Origin: Hesseltinella vesiculosa
Taxonomy: Eukaryota; Mucoromycota; Mucoromycetes; Mucorales; Cunninghamellaceae
Assembly (NCBI GenBank): GCA_002104935.1
Contig: MCGT01000001.1
Location: 885,001-949,000 of the forward strand
Direction of reading: 5' to 3'
Length of the DNA stretch: 64,000 nt
The number at the start of each line of letters is the position of its first letter. The first letter of the stretch is position 1. Below the pieces are notes generated by a model that did not search any database, was not told the DNA's origin, and saw only the letters and a program-made list of their open reading frames with translations. The position numbers and the translations under genes are program-made. Shown here one piece after another: positions 46,501-56,764 of the stretch.

Positions 46501-49052
46501 CAAAGACGCCCGTCGATGAAGAACTATGAATCGAGTCCAGCTGACTCTGGAGCATACTGATAAGACCGTGTACCGAAATCATTCGACCATCAAGCTCTCT
46601 AACGAAACGTAAACGCTAAGAGGGTTAGTTTGACTGAAATAAAAAAGGAAAGAGGCCGTCGCTAACCTGGCAAAGATGCTCTTTCGGAGCACAAGCATGA
46701 GCCCGTCACGGAACTGGGCATCTTGTCCAGCAATGGGCTGTACCGCGCTAAGCAGGCATTTGGCAATGGGAAGAGGAAGGTACGATAAAAAGTCCAAATT
46801 GTATTTTACCTGTCAAGAAGGAGGGGGGAGGGGGATGAGCACTATCCAATTCATTCTCTGCCTGCCGCTTACATGGTTGACATAACTGGGGATCCCTCGG
46901 CCTTGAAGTACCACTTTGCTCAGTAGCTGTAAAAATGGCAAGGCACTGGGTGATCGTGACACTACGCGTGATGTAATTTGTTCCAAGATCTCGGCTCGTA
47001 CAACATCATGAAGCTGTTATATAGGTAAGGAACGGTCAGAAGTGGAAAAAATGGGGCAAGGATGTGTCATATTTACCTTGAACATGGCAGCAATGACTTC
47101 AATGCCAAGGTCGATGATGTCGTCCGCATATTTGGGTCTCGATTGTGGAATAACGACAGCTAGTTTGAACAAAATAAACAAAATGAGGAATCCGCTCTTA
47201 ATGAATCATGTTCTAGAATGAGGCTGACCATCTGAGTTTCTGACACCCAAAACTGAAGCAGCATCAATCAGGAGCAAAGCGAGGTGGATGGTGCTTTGGA
47301 TAACCTGGTCCCAACCGGACGCCGATCGATCTACAATGTCCATAATCACTGTCCGTACTGATTTGATATCCATATTTGTGTATTCTAAGGTCCCCACGGG
47401 AGACAGGCAAAAATGGGAGTCATGAGAGGCTGTTGGGCGCGTCCTTTGTTTTCATAAAAATCGTCTTACCTGCTACCCAGTGGAGCTTGTCGAGCACATC
47501 ATTGTCTTTATAAACGGACATTATGCTTGACTTCAACATATCAAAGATCTAGAACAAGAACGTGAGCTTAGCGTCAGCCATGGTGAGGAGAGATGGGAGC
47601 AATCAACAATCTTACAGTGCTTTCAAGGCGGTGGATTCTTGAAATTGATAACAAACAGGCCATTTTGAAAGTGTTGAGCAAATAATGCTTGTCGTTTTTC
47701 AAGAACTTCATAAGCTCTGATCCCAAGTCCTAGATATTACATTAAAAAATAAAAAGGATGTGTTAGTATATCTCCAAAGCCGGCGGTTGAGAGGGTTCTT
47801 ACGTTGTCCTGTTTAATAGCAAAAGACAAATGAAGCATCACTGTCCCTTGCATACTTTGGCCACTATGGGTATAAATAAAATCATGAGCTTCGCTGTTTC
47901 CCTTGCCCACTCACCCTCCTTTCCCTGCGCTTACTTTGACGTTGCTCGTTCCGGATGATTGGCATCGAACCACTCAAAATATGTACAAATTCCAGCAACG
48001 GCTTCCTTTCGTTTGCCCTGGATGTGATGGAAGAAGAAAGGTTGGTCCCTTCAGCCCGTCACTGATCCTTTTTTTGTTTACCTTTCTGGAAAGGATGAGC
48101 AGCTGGTATACAAAGGGAGGTATTTCATCGATTTCAAGTTCTTTGATCTGGCGGACAAGGCGTTTGACGGCAACATCAAGTTCAGGTCCTGAGAGCTCCA
48201 GGTCGTTTACACAGGAGGCAAGCGTCACCGATGATAAAGGGTTCCATTCAAACTGACATAGATTTTGCAGTATGCTGCTGCTCATCTCTGTAGCCTCCAT
48301 AGCTGATAGTAAATTGTGCACTTTGGCAAGCAAGTCAAACACGCGTGGCTGTAAAGGCACGCCGTTTTCGATATATTCAAGCACGTTTCGGCCGATGCCT
48401 TCTAGGTGTTCAGTTGAAAGGATCTCCAGCTATGTTGGCAAAAATAAAGTCATTTAGGCTTGCGCTTGTTTCCTAATCAACAGGCTTACTTCAGGTAAGA
48501 GCAGGTTGACAATCGTTGTAGCAAGTTTGACATTTTCACCTGAACCATTGGTTGATTCCAAATCTTCACCTACCCTAATTTAAATTAATATTATGAATAA
48601 GGCTTTAATCTTCCCGTATAAGCAGCATGTCAAACAATGCATTACCAATCGAGGAAGGTACTGACGACGGCCATTCGGCCTTGTTGGGCAACATCGCCAG
48701 CATCGGAAGGAGCTCCTGCAATGTGAAGAAGACGATTAAAAAGAACAGTTTCATATTATCAGTGTTCTCTAAACTTTACCAAGAAGCAATGCACGCATCA
48801 CAAGGATAGGATCGGCATCTTCAGCAGGCGAAGTAAGCTTCTGACGAACAAGATCGTGGATCTACAAGAAACAAGTGGCACAGTATGAGTTAAAATCTAG
48901 CACCAAGAGCAATGCAAAAAAATAAAAGATGGATGGATCCTCAGGACCAGCTTTAGCAATTGTCTTACCTGTTGCATTGACAATGACAGAACAAGCTCTT
49001 TTAATGCCGTTCTATCGGCTTGCTTGCTAAGTTTCAATAGCTGTTGATCCAT
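43600..49052 (-). CDS. FANCI: Fanconi anemia group I protein FANCI
   Basis: Partner of FANCD2 in the ID clamp that marks interstrand crosslinks. It is a many-exon gene encoding roughly 1,300 residues. Verified exons: 49052-48969 (MDQQLLKLSKQADRT, like human MDQKILSLA), 48861-48780, 48715-48646 and the last, 43689-43600. Diagnostic blocks are IDEIPPFVYQLLILS, VIMDIVDRSASGWDQVIQ, FLSYLPLPIAKCLLSAVQP, LMLVLRKSIFAR and SIPMLIFVVEQFEQYLIKLSRK followed by KVDLMQYMKRSTSRDF. All match FANCI in order. The lysine in LVLRKSIFA aligns with the human monoubiquitination site. The acidic C-terminus ends AGSDEDDS. Some introns use GTTAGC-type donors (after FAR, ~46670). The exon list is not fully resolved. 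Confidence 0.9.
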
Positions 49053-49823
49053 GAAAAAAAAAAAAAAAAAAAGGAACGCGGAAAAGAGACATAAAAAAAA
49101 AGTCGCGGCCAAGCGGAAGAGCCCAACTTCCGAATGTACAAAAAAGGCAAGTCGGAGAGCCCGATGATTGTGCTCTTTGCACAGAGGTTGGTGTGCGTTG
49201 CATACGACATTGCCTGTGAATTACCTTCTAAAACATTACCCTACAATCAATGCAGAAATTCATGTCTTGGCAATAATATCATTGCTTTCATTGCTCAGCG
49301 AATAATCTTTTTTGGCAGTCCAAACAATCGGGAGACCACCTCAATCAGATACAATCAAGTACGTGCGAATTCATTTCTAGCGTTTATTTCCAAATACTGT
49401 ATGAGACAGAGGTGTAATTTGAATCATAGTCAATTTGGAGCAATTTTTCACTGTGATTTTTTTTTTATCTGATCGCCTGGGGGTCCCACTGAGGAAAATC
49501 ACTGTTTTTTCATTTATTTTAGCTGTCCAAAAAGGTGAACCTTGAGCAGACCAGTCTTCCAGTAGGAAAAGCGCGAAATGGGCGCAAACAGCTCATGTAG
49601 GGTTTCTCAGTGTCAGGTGAGATCAGGAGTGACCAGATTTCCAACTACAAGTCATAACCTTGGCGCCTTAACGTGCCTTGGCACATGTCACCGGGACCTC
49701 TTTTTGTTCTTTTCTGTTGACCAGCAACTTTAGCTGACCTGGATCAGCCAATGAGATGCCACACACAGCGGACTTTGTAATGGGTTAGAAAAAAAGCGGG
49801 CGCTTGGGTCTGCACGGCAGGTA
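49053..49823. other. FANCI upstream region with a transposon-end relic
   Basis: Poly-A/T sequence just upstream of FANCI (49051-49110) is likely its promoter. At about 49400-49508 sits a segment ending gaggaaaatcactg that resembles, in reverse, 4841-4930. The CACTG end suggests a Tc1-type terminal repeat. No coding sequence is seen. Confidence 0.4.
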
Positions 49824-50595
49824 CAGCGTTTCCATGAATAAGTGGCGGCTCTCCTGGAAGACAGGTGGCGGACTTTGGATTTCCCTGGTGTCGCACAAGC
49901 CAAGACAAATTTGGCGCAACTTTTTTTTTTTTTTGTCGTAGATATTTTTTTTTCGTGTCGTCATAGACTTGTCGTGCGACAAACTGTTACTTAAATACAA
50001 CTACATAGGGGTCCTATGGAAGCAGTCAATGATGCGGGGAGAAGAATTACTGATAAAGCCATGCAGATCCTTGATAGAAACATCATTACACGCCGCTTTG
50101 ACGATGCGGCCGACCCGAACTGCTCAATCGGATCGAGCTCAGGGGAATAGGTTGGAAGATGCATGCATCGATACCCACGATTCCTGATGAAAGTATCGAT
50201 GGCCTTGGATTGATGACTTGGTGCATTGTCCATCACCAAATAGCAGCCCTCAAATTCTGGAGGTTGGTCCATAGTTTCATGACCTCATTCAACAAGGCGA
50301 TGTAGTGATGAGTGTTTGTGCCGATGCCAATGTGTTTGTAGGTAACTTGATCAAGTTTGCTTTTTTGTTCCCTGTAGGCGGACTTCTCATGCTGATTTGA
50401 ACAACACCAGAAGCACAAGCACCAAGGATCGTAGAAAAAGGCAACTTTCTCAAAATGCGACATTATGCTTTTGGTCATCCTGTCAAAAAAAAAAAAAAGT
50501 TGCGCCAAATTTGTCTTGGCTTGTGCGACACTCGGAAATCCAAAGTCCGCCACCTTGTCTTCCAGGTGAGCCGCCACTTATTCATGGAAAGAGTG
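49824..50595 (-). mobile_element. Internally deleted Tc1-type element 1 (772 bp)
   Basis: Bounded by TA at 49822-49823 and 50596-50597, with ~100-bp inverted terminal repeats (core cctggaagacaaggtggcgg). The minus strand keeps only the 3' part of a DDE transposase: THHYIALLNEVM, CYLVMDNAPSHQSKAID, IRNRGYRCMHLPTYSPELDPIEQF. That gives the second D and the E of the catalytic triad; the helix-turn-helix and first D are gone. Frames are broken. Confidence 0.88.
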
Positions 50596-50597
50596 TA

Positions 50598-51368
50598 CAC
50601 TGTTTCCATGAATAAGTGGCGGCTCTCCTGGAAGACAAGGTGGCGGACTTTGGATTTCCGAGTGTCGCACAAGCCAAGACAAATTTGGCGCAGCGTTTTT
50701 TTTTTTTGTCGTAGATATTTTTTTTTCGTGTCGTCATAGACTTGTCGTGCGACAAATTGTTACTTAAATTCAACTACATAGGGGTCCTATGGAAGCAGCC
50801 ATTGATGCGGGGAGATGAATTACCGATAAAGCCATGCAGATCCTTATAGAAACATTATTACACGCCGCGTTGACTCGATGCGGCCGACCAGAACTGCTCA
50901 ATCGGATTGAGCTCAGGGGAATAGGTTGGAAGATGCATGCATCGATACCCACGATTCCTGATGAAAGTATCGATGGCCTTGGATTGATGACTTGGTGCAT
51001 TGTCCATCACCAAATAGCAGCCCTCAAATTCTGGAGGTTGGTCCATAGTTTCATGACCTCATTCAACAAGGCGATGTAGTGATGAGTGTTTGTGCCGATG
51101 CCAATGTGTTTGTAGGTAACTTGATCAAGTTTGCTTTTTTGTTCCCTGTAGGCGGACTTCTCATGCTGATTTGAACAACACCAGAAGCACAAGCACCAAG
51201 GATCGTAGAAAAAGGCAACTTTCTCAAAATGCGACATTATGCTTTTGGTCATCCTGTCAAAAAAAAAAAAAAGTTGCGCCAAATTTGTCTTGGCTTGTGC
51301 GACACTCGGAAATCCAAAGTCCGCAATCCGTCTTCCAGGTGAGCCGCCACTTATTCATGGAAAGAGTG
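50598..51368 (-). mobile_element. Internally deleted Tc1-type element 2 (771 bp)
   Basis: Same structure and orientation as the previous element, separated from it by a single TA (50596-50597). It carries VMDNAPSHQSKAID and YSPELNPIEQFWSAAS on the minus strand in a broken frame. Confidence 0.88.
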
Positions 51369-51370
51369 TA

Positions 51371-52141
51371 CACTGTTTCCATGAATAAGTGGCGGCTCTC
51401 CTGGAAGACAAGGTGGCGGACTTTGGATTTCCGAGTGTCGCACAAGCCAAGACAAATTTGGCGCAGCGTTTTTTTTTTTTGTCGTAGATATTTTTTTTTC
51501 GTGTCGTAATAGACTTGTCGTGCGACAAACTGTTACTTAAATACAACTACATAGGGGTCCTATGGAAGCAGTCATTGATGCGGGGAGAAGAATGAACGAT
51601 AAAGCCATGTAGATCCTTGATAGAAACATTATTACACGCCGCTTTGACTCGATGCGGCCGACCAGAACTGCTCAATCGGATTGAGCTCAGGGGAATAGGT
51701 TGGAAGATGCATGCATCGATACCCACGATTCCTGATAAAGGTATCGATGGCCTTGGATTGATGAATTGGTGCATTGTCATCACCAAATAGCAGCCGTCAA
51801 ATTCTGGATGTTGGTCCATAGTAATCATGACCTCATTCAAGAAGGCGATGTAGTGATGAGTGTTTGTGCCGATGCCAATGTGTTTGTAGGTAACTTGATC
51901 AAGTTTGCTTTTTTGTTCCCTGTAGGCGGACTTCTCATGCTGATTTGAACAACACCAGAAGCACAAGCACCAAGGATCGTGGAAAAAGGCAACTTCTCAA
52001 AATGCGACATTATGCATGTGGTCATCCTGACAAAAGAAAAAAAAAGTTGCGCCAAATTTGTCTTGGCTTGTGCGACACTCAGAAATCCAAAGTCCGCCAC
52101 ATGTCTTCCAGGAGAGCCGCCACTTATTCATGGAAAGAGTG
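51371..52141 (-). mobile_element. Internally deleted Tc1-type element 3 (771 bp)
   Basis: Third copy in the same orientation. TA dinucleotides at 51369-51370 and 52142-52143 join it directly to its neighbours. A one-base loss in the DNAP block (gcattgtcatcacc) shifts the frame at the second catalytic aspartate. Confidence 0.87.
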
Positions 52142-52143
52142 TA

Positions 52144-52915
52144 CACTCTTTCCATGAATAAGTGGCGGCTCTCCTGGAAGACATGTGGCGGACTTTGGAT
52201 TTCTGAGTGTCGCACAAGCCAAGACAAATTTGGCGCAACTTTTTTTTTTTTTTTTGCAGGATGACCAAATGCATAATGTCGCATTTTGAGAAAGTTGCCT
52301 TTATCCACGATCCTTGGTCCTTGTGCTTCTGGTGTTGTTCAAATCAGCATGAGAAGTCCGGCTACAAGGAACAAAAAAGCAAACTTGATCAAGTTACCTA
52401 CAAACACATTGGCATCGGCACAAACACTCATCACTACATCGCCTTCTTGAATGAGGTCATGATTACTATGGACCAACATCCAGAATTTGACGGCTGCTAT
52501 TTGGTGATGACAATGCACCAATTCATCAATCCAAGGCCATCGATACCTTCATCAGGAATCGTGGGTATCGATACATGCATCTTCCACCCTATTCCCCTGA
52601 GCTCAATCCGATTGAGCAATTCTGGTCGGCCGCATCGAGTCAACGCGGCGTGTAATAATGTTTCTATAAGGATCTGCATGGCTTTATCGGTAATTCATCT
52701 CCCCGCATCAATGGCTGCTTCCATAGGACCCCTATGTAGTTGAATTTAAGTAACAATTTGTCGCACGACAAGTCTATGACGACACGAAAAAAAAATATCT
52801 ACGACAAAAAAAAAAAAACGCTGCGCCAAATTTGTCATGGCTTGTGCGACACTCGGAAATCCAAAGTCCGCAATTCGTCTTCCTTGAGAGCCGCCACTTA
52901 TTCATGGAAACAGTG
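52144..52915 (+). mobile_element. Internally deleted Tc1-type element 4 (772 bp), opposite orientation
   Basis: Fourth copy with the transposase remnant on the plus strand (MSHFEKVAF, THHYIAFLNEVM, broken DNAP block). It abuts element 3 at TA 52142-52143 and the full-length element at TA 52916-52917. Confidence 0.87.
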
Positions 52916-52917
52916 TA

Positions 52918-54563
52918 CAGTGAATCCGACAATCAATGTCGCAGCCAATCAGAAATGATGTCGCAGGCCAATCAAAATCGATGTCGTTGGTCAATTGAAA
53001 TTGAAGTCGCAGGCCAATCAGAATCAATTGCGCGTTTTCAGAAATGGAAGTCGTATTTTTAGAAACCATGTCGCCTGCTTAGAAATCGTGTCGTTTCTTG
53101 GCACTCGAAAAAATATAAATCGCAGGCAGGCCTTTTCAGGTGTTTTTTTTTTCTTTTTCAACCTTGACAACATGAGTACAATATTTTTATATGAAGATGG
53201 GTGTGGAAATGTAGTTGATGAGAATGGCGGTCCTGAACCCATGGACTACATCGTTGATCAGAATGAATTTATAGTTGAGGCGATTGCTACTCATTCTGAA
53301 TACTTGAAACATGCAGCTTCTAGTGAATCTGCTCAGACTTATCCGACGCAGGTAGAAAAGTCAAAAGAAGAAGACACTCGCATGAAGGAAGCAAACATAA
53401 AACGGGATTATGTTCGCTATACTGTCCAGGATAAAGCCAGGTTTTTCGATCTGAAGATTGAAAAGTGCATGAGTGCATCAGCTGCAGCGTTACAGTTGGG
53501 CATTCATGTTCGAACTGCTCAGAGATGGGCCAAGCAGTATGCCATATGCCCTGATAGTATTTTTGAGAGTTGTGAAAAAGTAGGACGCAAGTGTATCTTG
53601 ACCGAGGAGCATAAAGCGACTCTTGTCAACTTCATTGATGCTAATCCCTCTGCGACTGTAGTTGAAGTGACCGAGCATCTGTTGAAACAATTCATTGATC
53701 TCAAGGTTTCACGTAGCACGGTTTATAATTTCATGAGACGTGAATGCAACCTTTCGTTGAAAAAAGCAGATTTCCATTCTATCGAAAGAAACAGTCCAGC
53801 AAAGATTGAGGAGCGGTATGATTGGGTTCGTAAATGGGAAAAAACAGACATGAACTTCCTAGCGAATTGCGTGTTTCTTGACGAGTCTGCTTTTGACATC
53901 AATATGAAACGCTCAAGAGCCTGGTCTAAAAAAGGCACTCGTGCTATCGTTACCAGGCCTACTACAAGAGCAAACACAACGTCTATACTGGGTGCTATCT
54001 CTGCCGCAGGTTTGATTGCAGTTGGCGTGAAAAAACCAAGACCTGCCAAGAAACGGAAGACTGATGGATATATTAGCTCAGGAACTGTAACCGGTCATTA
54101 CATCAGTTTCTTGAAAATGACTCTCGATGAAATGGACAAGCATCCGCATATGAAAGGCCACTACATAGTCATGGATAATGCACCCATTCACACGCACGAA
54201 AACATAAGGAAGTATATTGAATATCGAGGATATAAATGTGTGTATCTTCCTTCATACTCTCCTGAGCTGAACCCGATAGAACAGTTCTGGGCAGTAGCAA
54301 AGAGTAAGGTGAAGCGCCATAGGTTTTTGCAGGAAGATACTTTATCAAAAAGAATAAACGAAGCCTGCAAAAGTGTCGAGAAAAGTCACGTCAAAGGTTT
54401 CGTTTCGCATTCTTACAAGTGCTGGGATAAATGTCGAAATAGGGAACCCATGTAAATGGCCACCAGGAACAAAAAGTCAATGTGCATCGATGAAAATCAG
54501 GTAAGCAGCAACAGACAAGCAACAGTTACTTTTTATTTTCACTGAGAGAAACAAACAAACAAA
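52918..54563 (+). mobile_element. Full-length Tc1/mariner-type element, copy A
   Basis: Starts cagtgaatccgac directly after TA 52916-52917. The 5' end has several direct subterminal repeats of gtcgcaggccaatcag. It contains the complete transposase at 53172-54455. The matching 3' end is probably ttttcactg at 54544 (TIR only ~7 bp), but identity with copy B continues 19 bp further to about 54563. Confidence 0.85.
53172..54455 (+). CDS. Tc1/mariner (DD34E) transposase, copy A
   Basis: Cut-and-paste transposase, 427 aa from the first ATG (MSTIFLYED). A helix-turn-helix region at about residues 85-130 (FFDLKIEKCMSASAAALQLG, RTAQRWAKQY) would bind the terminal repeats. It is followed by a second winged part (VSRSTVYNFMRREC). 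Catalytic residues are D in VFLDESAFD, D in YIVMDNAPIH, and E in YSPELNPIEQFW. There are 34 residues between the last D and E, making it DD34E as in Tc1. No stop or slip is seen, so it may be active. It is identical over its whole length to the copy at 58145-59428. Confidence 0.93.
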   Translation: MSTIFLYEDGCGNVVDENGGPEPMDYIVDQNEFIVEAIATHSEYLKHAASSESAQTYPTQVEKSKEEDTRMKEANIKRDYVRYTVQDKARFFDLKIEKCMSASAAALQLGIHVRTAQRWAKQYAICPDSIFESCEKVGRKCILTEEHKATLVNFIDANPSATVVEVTEHLLKQFIDLKVSRSTVYNFMRRECNLSLKKADFHSIERNSPAKIEERYDWVRKWEKTDMNFLANCVFLDESAFDINMKRSRAWSKKGTRAIVTRPTTRANTTSILGAISAAGLIAVGVKKPRPAKKRKTDGYISSGTVTGHYISFLKMTLDEMDKHPHMKGHYIVMDNAPIHTHENIRKYIEYRGYKCVYLPSYSPELNPIEQFWAVAKSKVKRHRFLQEDTLSKRINEACKSVEKSHVKGFVSHSYKCWDKCRNREPM

Positions 54564-54584
54564 AAAAAAACTTGCACCAATTCC

Positions 54585-54905
54585 AAGTGTGGTCCAAGTG
54601 TGGTTGGTCCAAAGTGTTGTCCAAGTGTGGTTGGTCCAAAGTGTGGTCCAAGTGTGGTCCAAGTGTGATTGGTCCAAAGTGTGGTCCAAGAGTGGTCCGA
54701 GTGTGGTTGGTCCAAGTGTGGTTGGTCCAAAGTGTGGTCCAAGTGTGATTGGTCCAAAGTGTGGTCCAAGAGTGGTCCGAGTGTGGTTGGTCCAAGTGTG
54801 GTTGGTCCAAGTGTGGTCCAAGTGTGGTCCAAGTGTGGTCCAAGTGTGGTCCAAGTGTGGTCCAAGTGTGGTCCAAGTGTGGTCCAAGTGTGGTCCAAGT
54901 GTGGT
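54585..54905. repeat. 11-bp minisatellite (gtggtccaagt), array 1
   Basis: Near-perfect tandem copies of tggtccaagtg with interspersed variants tggttggtccaaag and gtccgagtg. The right half (54806-54902) is almost pure. The reading frames stay open on both strands only because the unit is stop-free. Confidence 0.95.
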
Positions 54906-55117
54906 GTAGAATACACACTCAAAGATCGGACCAAACTAGAGGTTTATTCAAGATGAAGATGAAGAGCAAGAGGAGAAAGAGGATATCTAATCAATTTATA
55001 ATTACTGGGCGTGAGTCATACCGGGAATGTCTGTGTGTCAATCCGGATTAGACACACAGTTGAGTACCGACTTAGACTTTGAAATGGTCATTGAGAATGG
55101 TTCCTGTCTGTACTTAA

Positions 55118-55470
55118 CAAGTGGTCCGAGTGTGGTCCAAGTGTGGTCCGAAGTGTGGTTGGTCCAAGTGTGGTCCGAGTGTGGTCCGAGTGTGGTTGGT
55201 CCAAAGTGTGGTCCAAGTGTGGTCAAAAGTGTGGTCCAAGTGTGGTCCAAGTGTGGTCCAAGTGTGGTCCAAGTGTGGTCCAAGTGTGGTCCAAGTGTGG
55301 TCCAAAGTGTGGTCCAAGTGTGGTCCAAGTGTGGTCCAAGTGTGGTCCAAGTGTGGTCCAAGTGTGGTCCAAGTGTGGTTGGTCCAAAGTGTGGTCCAAG
55401 TGTGGTTGGTCCAAAGTGTGGTCCAAGTGTGGTCCAAGTGTGGTCCAAGTGTGGTCCAAGTGTGGTTGGT
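55118..55470. repeat. 11-bp minisatellite (gtggtccaagt), array 2
   Basis: Same unit and variants as the array at 54585. Separated from it by 210 bp of unrelated sequence. Confidence 0.95.
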
Positions 55471-55535
55471 GTCGTATCAGACCTTTGATACCCGTGTGTG
55501 GCAGGTCCACACACTTGTATGCTCACAAATAAAAT

Positions 55536-55663
55536 AAAAAACTAAATATAATTGGTGATGTTGTGGTGTATGGAGACGTCCTACACGCACCTCACGTATA
55601 AAAAACTAAATATAATTGGTGATGTTGTGGTGTATGGAGACGTCCTACACGCACCTCACGTAT
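55536..55663. repeat. Direct repeat, two 64-bp copies
   Basis: 55536-55599 and 55600-55663 are identical tandem copies (core ttggtgatgttgtggtgtat). Confidence 0.95.
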
Positions 55664-55851
55664 AGGGATATTGGATAGGTTTTATTGCATAATTTTTATT
55701 ATGCAAGGGCAGACCATGTCAAGGTGAAACTCAGAGCTTGCTGGCCACAATGACTCCACGTTTTCACAGCCTTGTCAATTGAAAACCCCATTTATAAATG
55801 CATATGCACAACCTACCATATCACCTCTATTCCACCTCCAATTTACAGGGT

Positions 55852-56033
55852 GTGTTGACCACACTTGACCGGTCGCATGCAACATGTCATGAGAATGTAC
55901 ATTGAGACCGTTGATCTAACATCAACCAGGGTTTCTCCCTCTAAAACTATATATAACTAGGAGTCTCACATCTAATAAAAAACCTAATCACATTCTCACT
56001 TATTTTTTATTCTGTCTATTACACTCTCGTGAC
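55852..56033 (+). mobile_element. Possible solo LTR (~180 bp)
   Basis: Begins tgttgacc and ends gtgaca (TG...CA). It contains a TATA-like ctatatataac at about 55948 and aataaa at about 55975 in the order expected of a retrotransposon LTR. No matching target duplication was found, so this is tentative. Confidence 0.3.
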
Positions 56034-56035
56034 AC

Positions 56036-56112
56036 CTCAGTTGGTCCAAAGTGTGGTCCAAGTGTGGTCCGAGTGTGGTTGGTCCGAGTGTGGTTGGTCC
56101 AAAGTGTGGTCA
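56036..56112. repeat. 11-bp minisatellite (gtggtccaagt), short array 3
   Basis: A short run of the same unit and its tggttggtcc variant, found immediately after the possible LTR. Confidence 0.85.
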
Positions 56113-56402
56113 GTATAGAGTTGGTGAACCAAGAAATCGTATCGCAAGTTTTCTTTGTTTTCTGCAATCGCCGTGGTTCGCTTATCTTTGTGTGCAATAT
56201 GCATATGCCTGAACCATGATTACAATTTAAACTCTTCTCCATGGGCCTCACTTAGATCACATTTCCTTGTGGATCAGTTTCATTTTATTTGCTCACGCTA
56301 CAATAGATAGAATAGGTCGCACGGTTGACGTAGAACTCTTGGATAAAAATCAACGTAGGATCAAAATTGTCAAAAATCTCGGACAGTAAAGCTACAACAT
56401 AG

Positions 56403-56657
56403 CTACACACCCTTGCTGCTTGTTAGAAATGATGGGTATTTGTGATATTCAGATGGATAGGAGCACATTCTTGTCAGTGACATCAGCAAAGGTTGCATTG
56501 GATCATCCGTATAGCAAATCTCCAAATCCTTCATTGTAGCAAGTCTTTTTGTTAAACGTACTGCATTATATTCGGAATATTCCTGGGAGAAAAATATGCA
56601 GAGAGCTCTTTCCCTTGAAATGTTTCGATTTGCTGTATTCATGAGCATCAGTTCCAA
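56403..56657 (-). pseudogene. Truncated N-terminal fragment of the recombinase-like family
   Basis: The minus strand reads ALCIFFSQEYSEYNAVRLTKRL, then DLEICYTDDPMQPLL and YPSEYHKYPS. This aligns with the start of the plus-strand gene at 56765: AICIFYSEQFAKETVENLSEKL, DLDICFTNDPWKPLL, NPSYYQRYP. It stops after ~75 codons, so only the N-terminal domain remains. It lies head-to-head with its full-length relative. Confidence 0.75.
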
Positions 56658-56764
56658 AATGTCAATAAAAAAAAAAGACGGGGACTCTCGAAAAAAAAAA
56701 CGGCTTCCATTTTCCCCACGGCCGTGTCTCCTTTTTTTTCACTTCCTCTTTTTTTTTTCTTGCC

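Noticed and set aside
52995..53171. N-terminal extension of the transposase upstream of MSTIFL
   Set aside because: It has no ATG start and lies over subterminal transposon repeats; the first ATG is at 53172.
54526..55526. Long open frames (HTWTTLGP-type and VQVWSKCGPS-type) over the 11-bp minisatellites
   Set aside because: Pure repeat translation in every frame with no start context or family resemblance.
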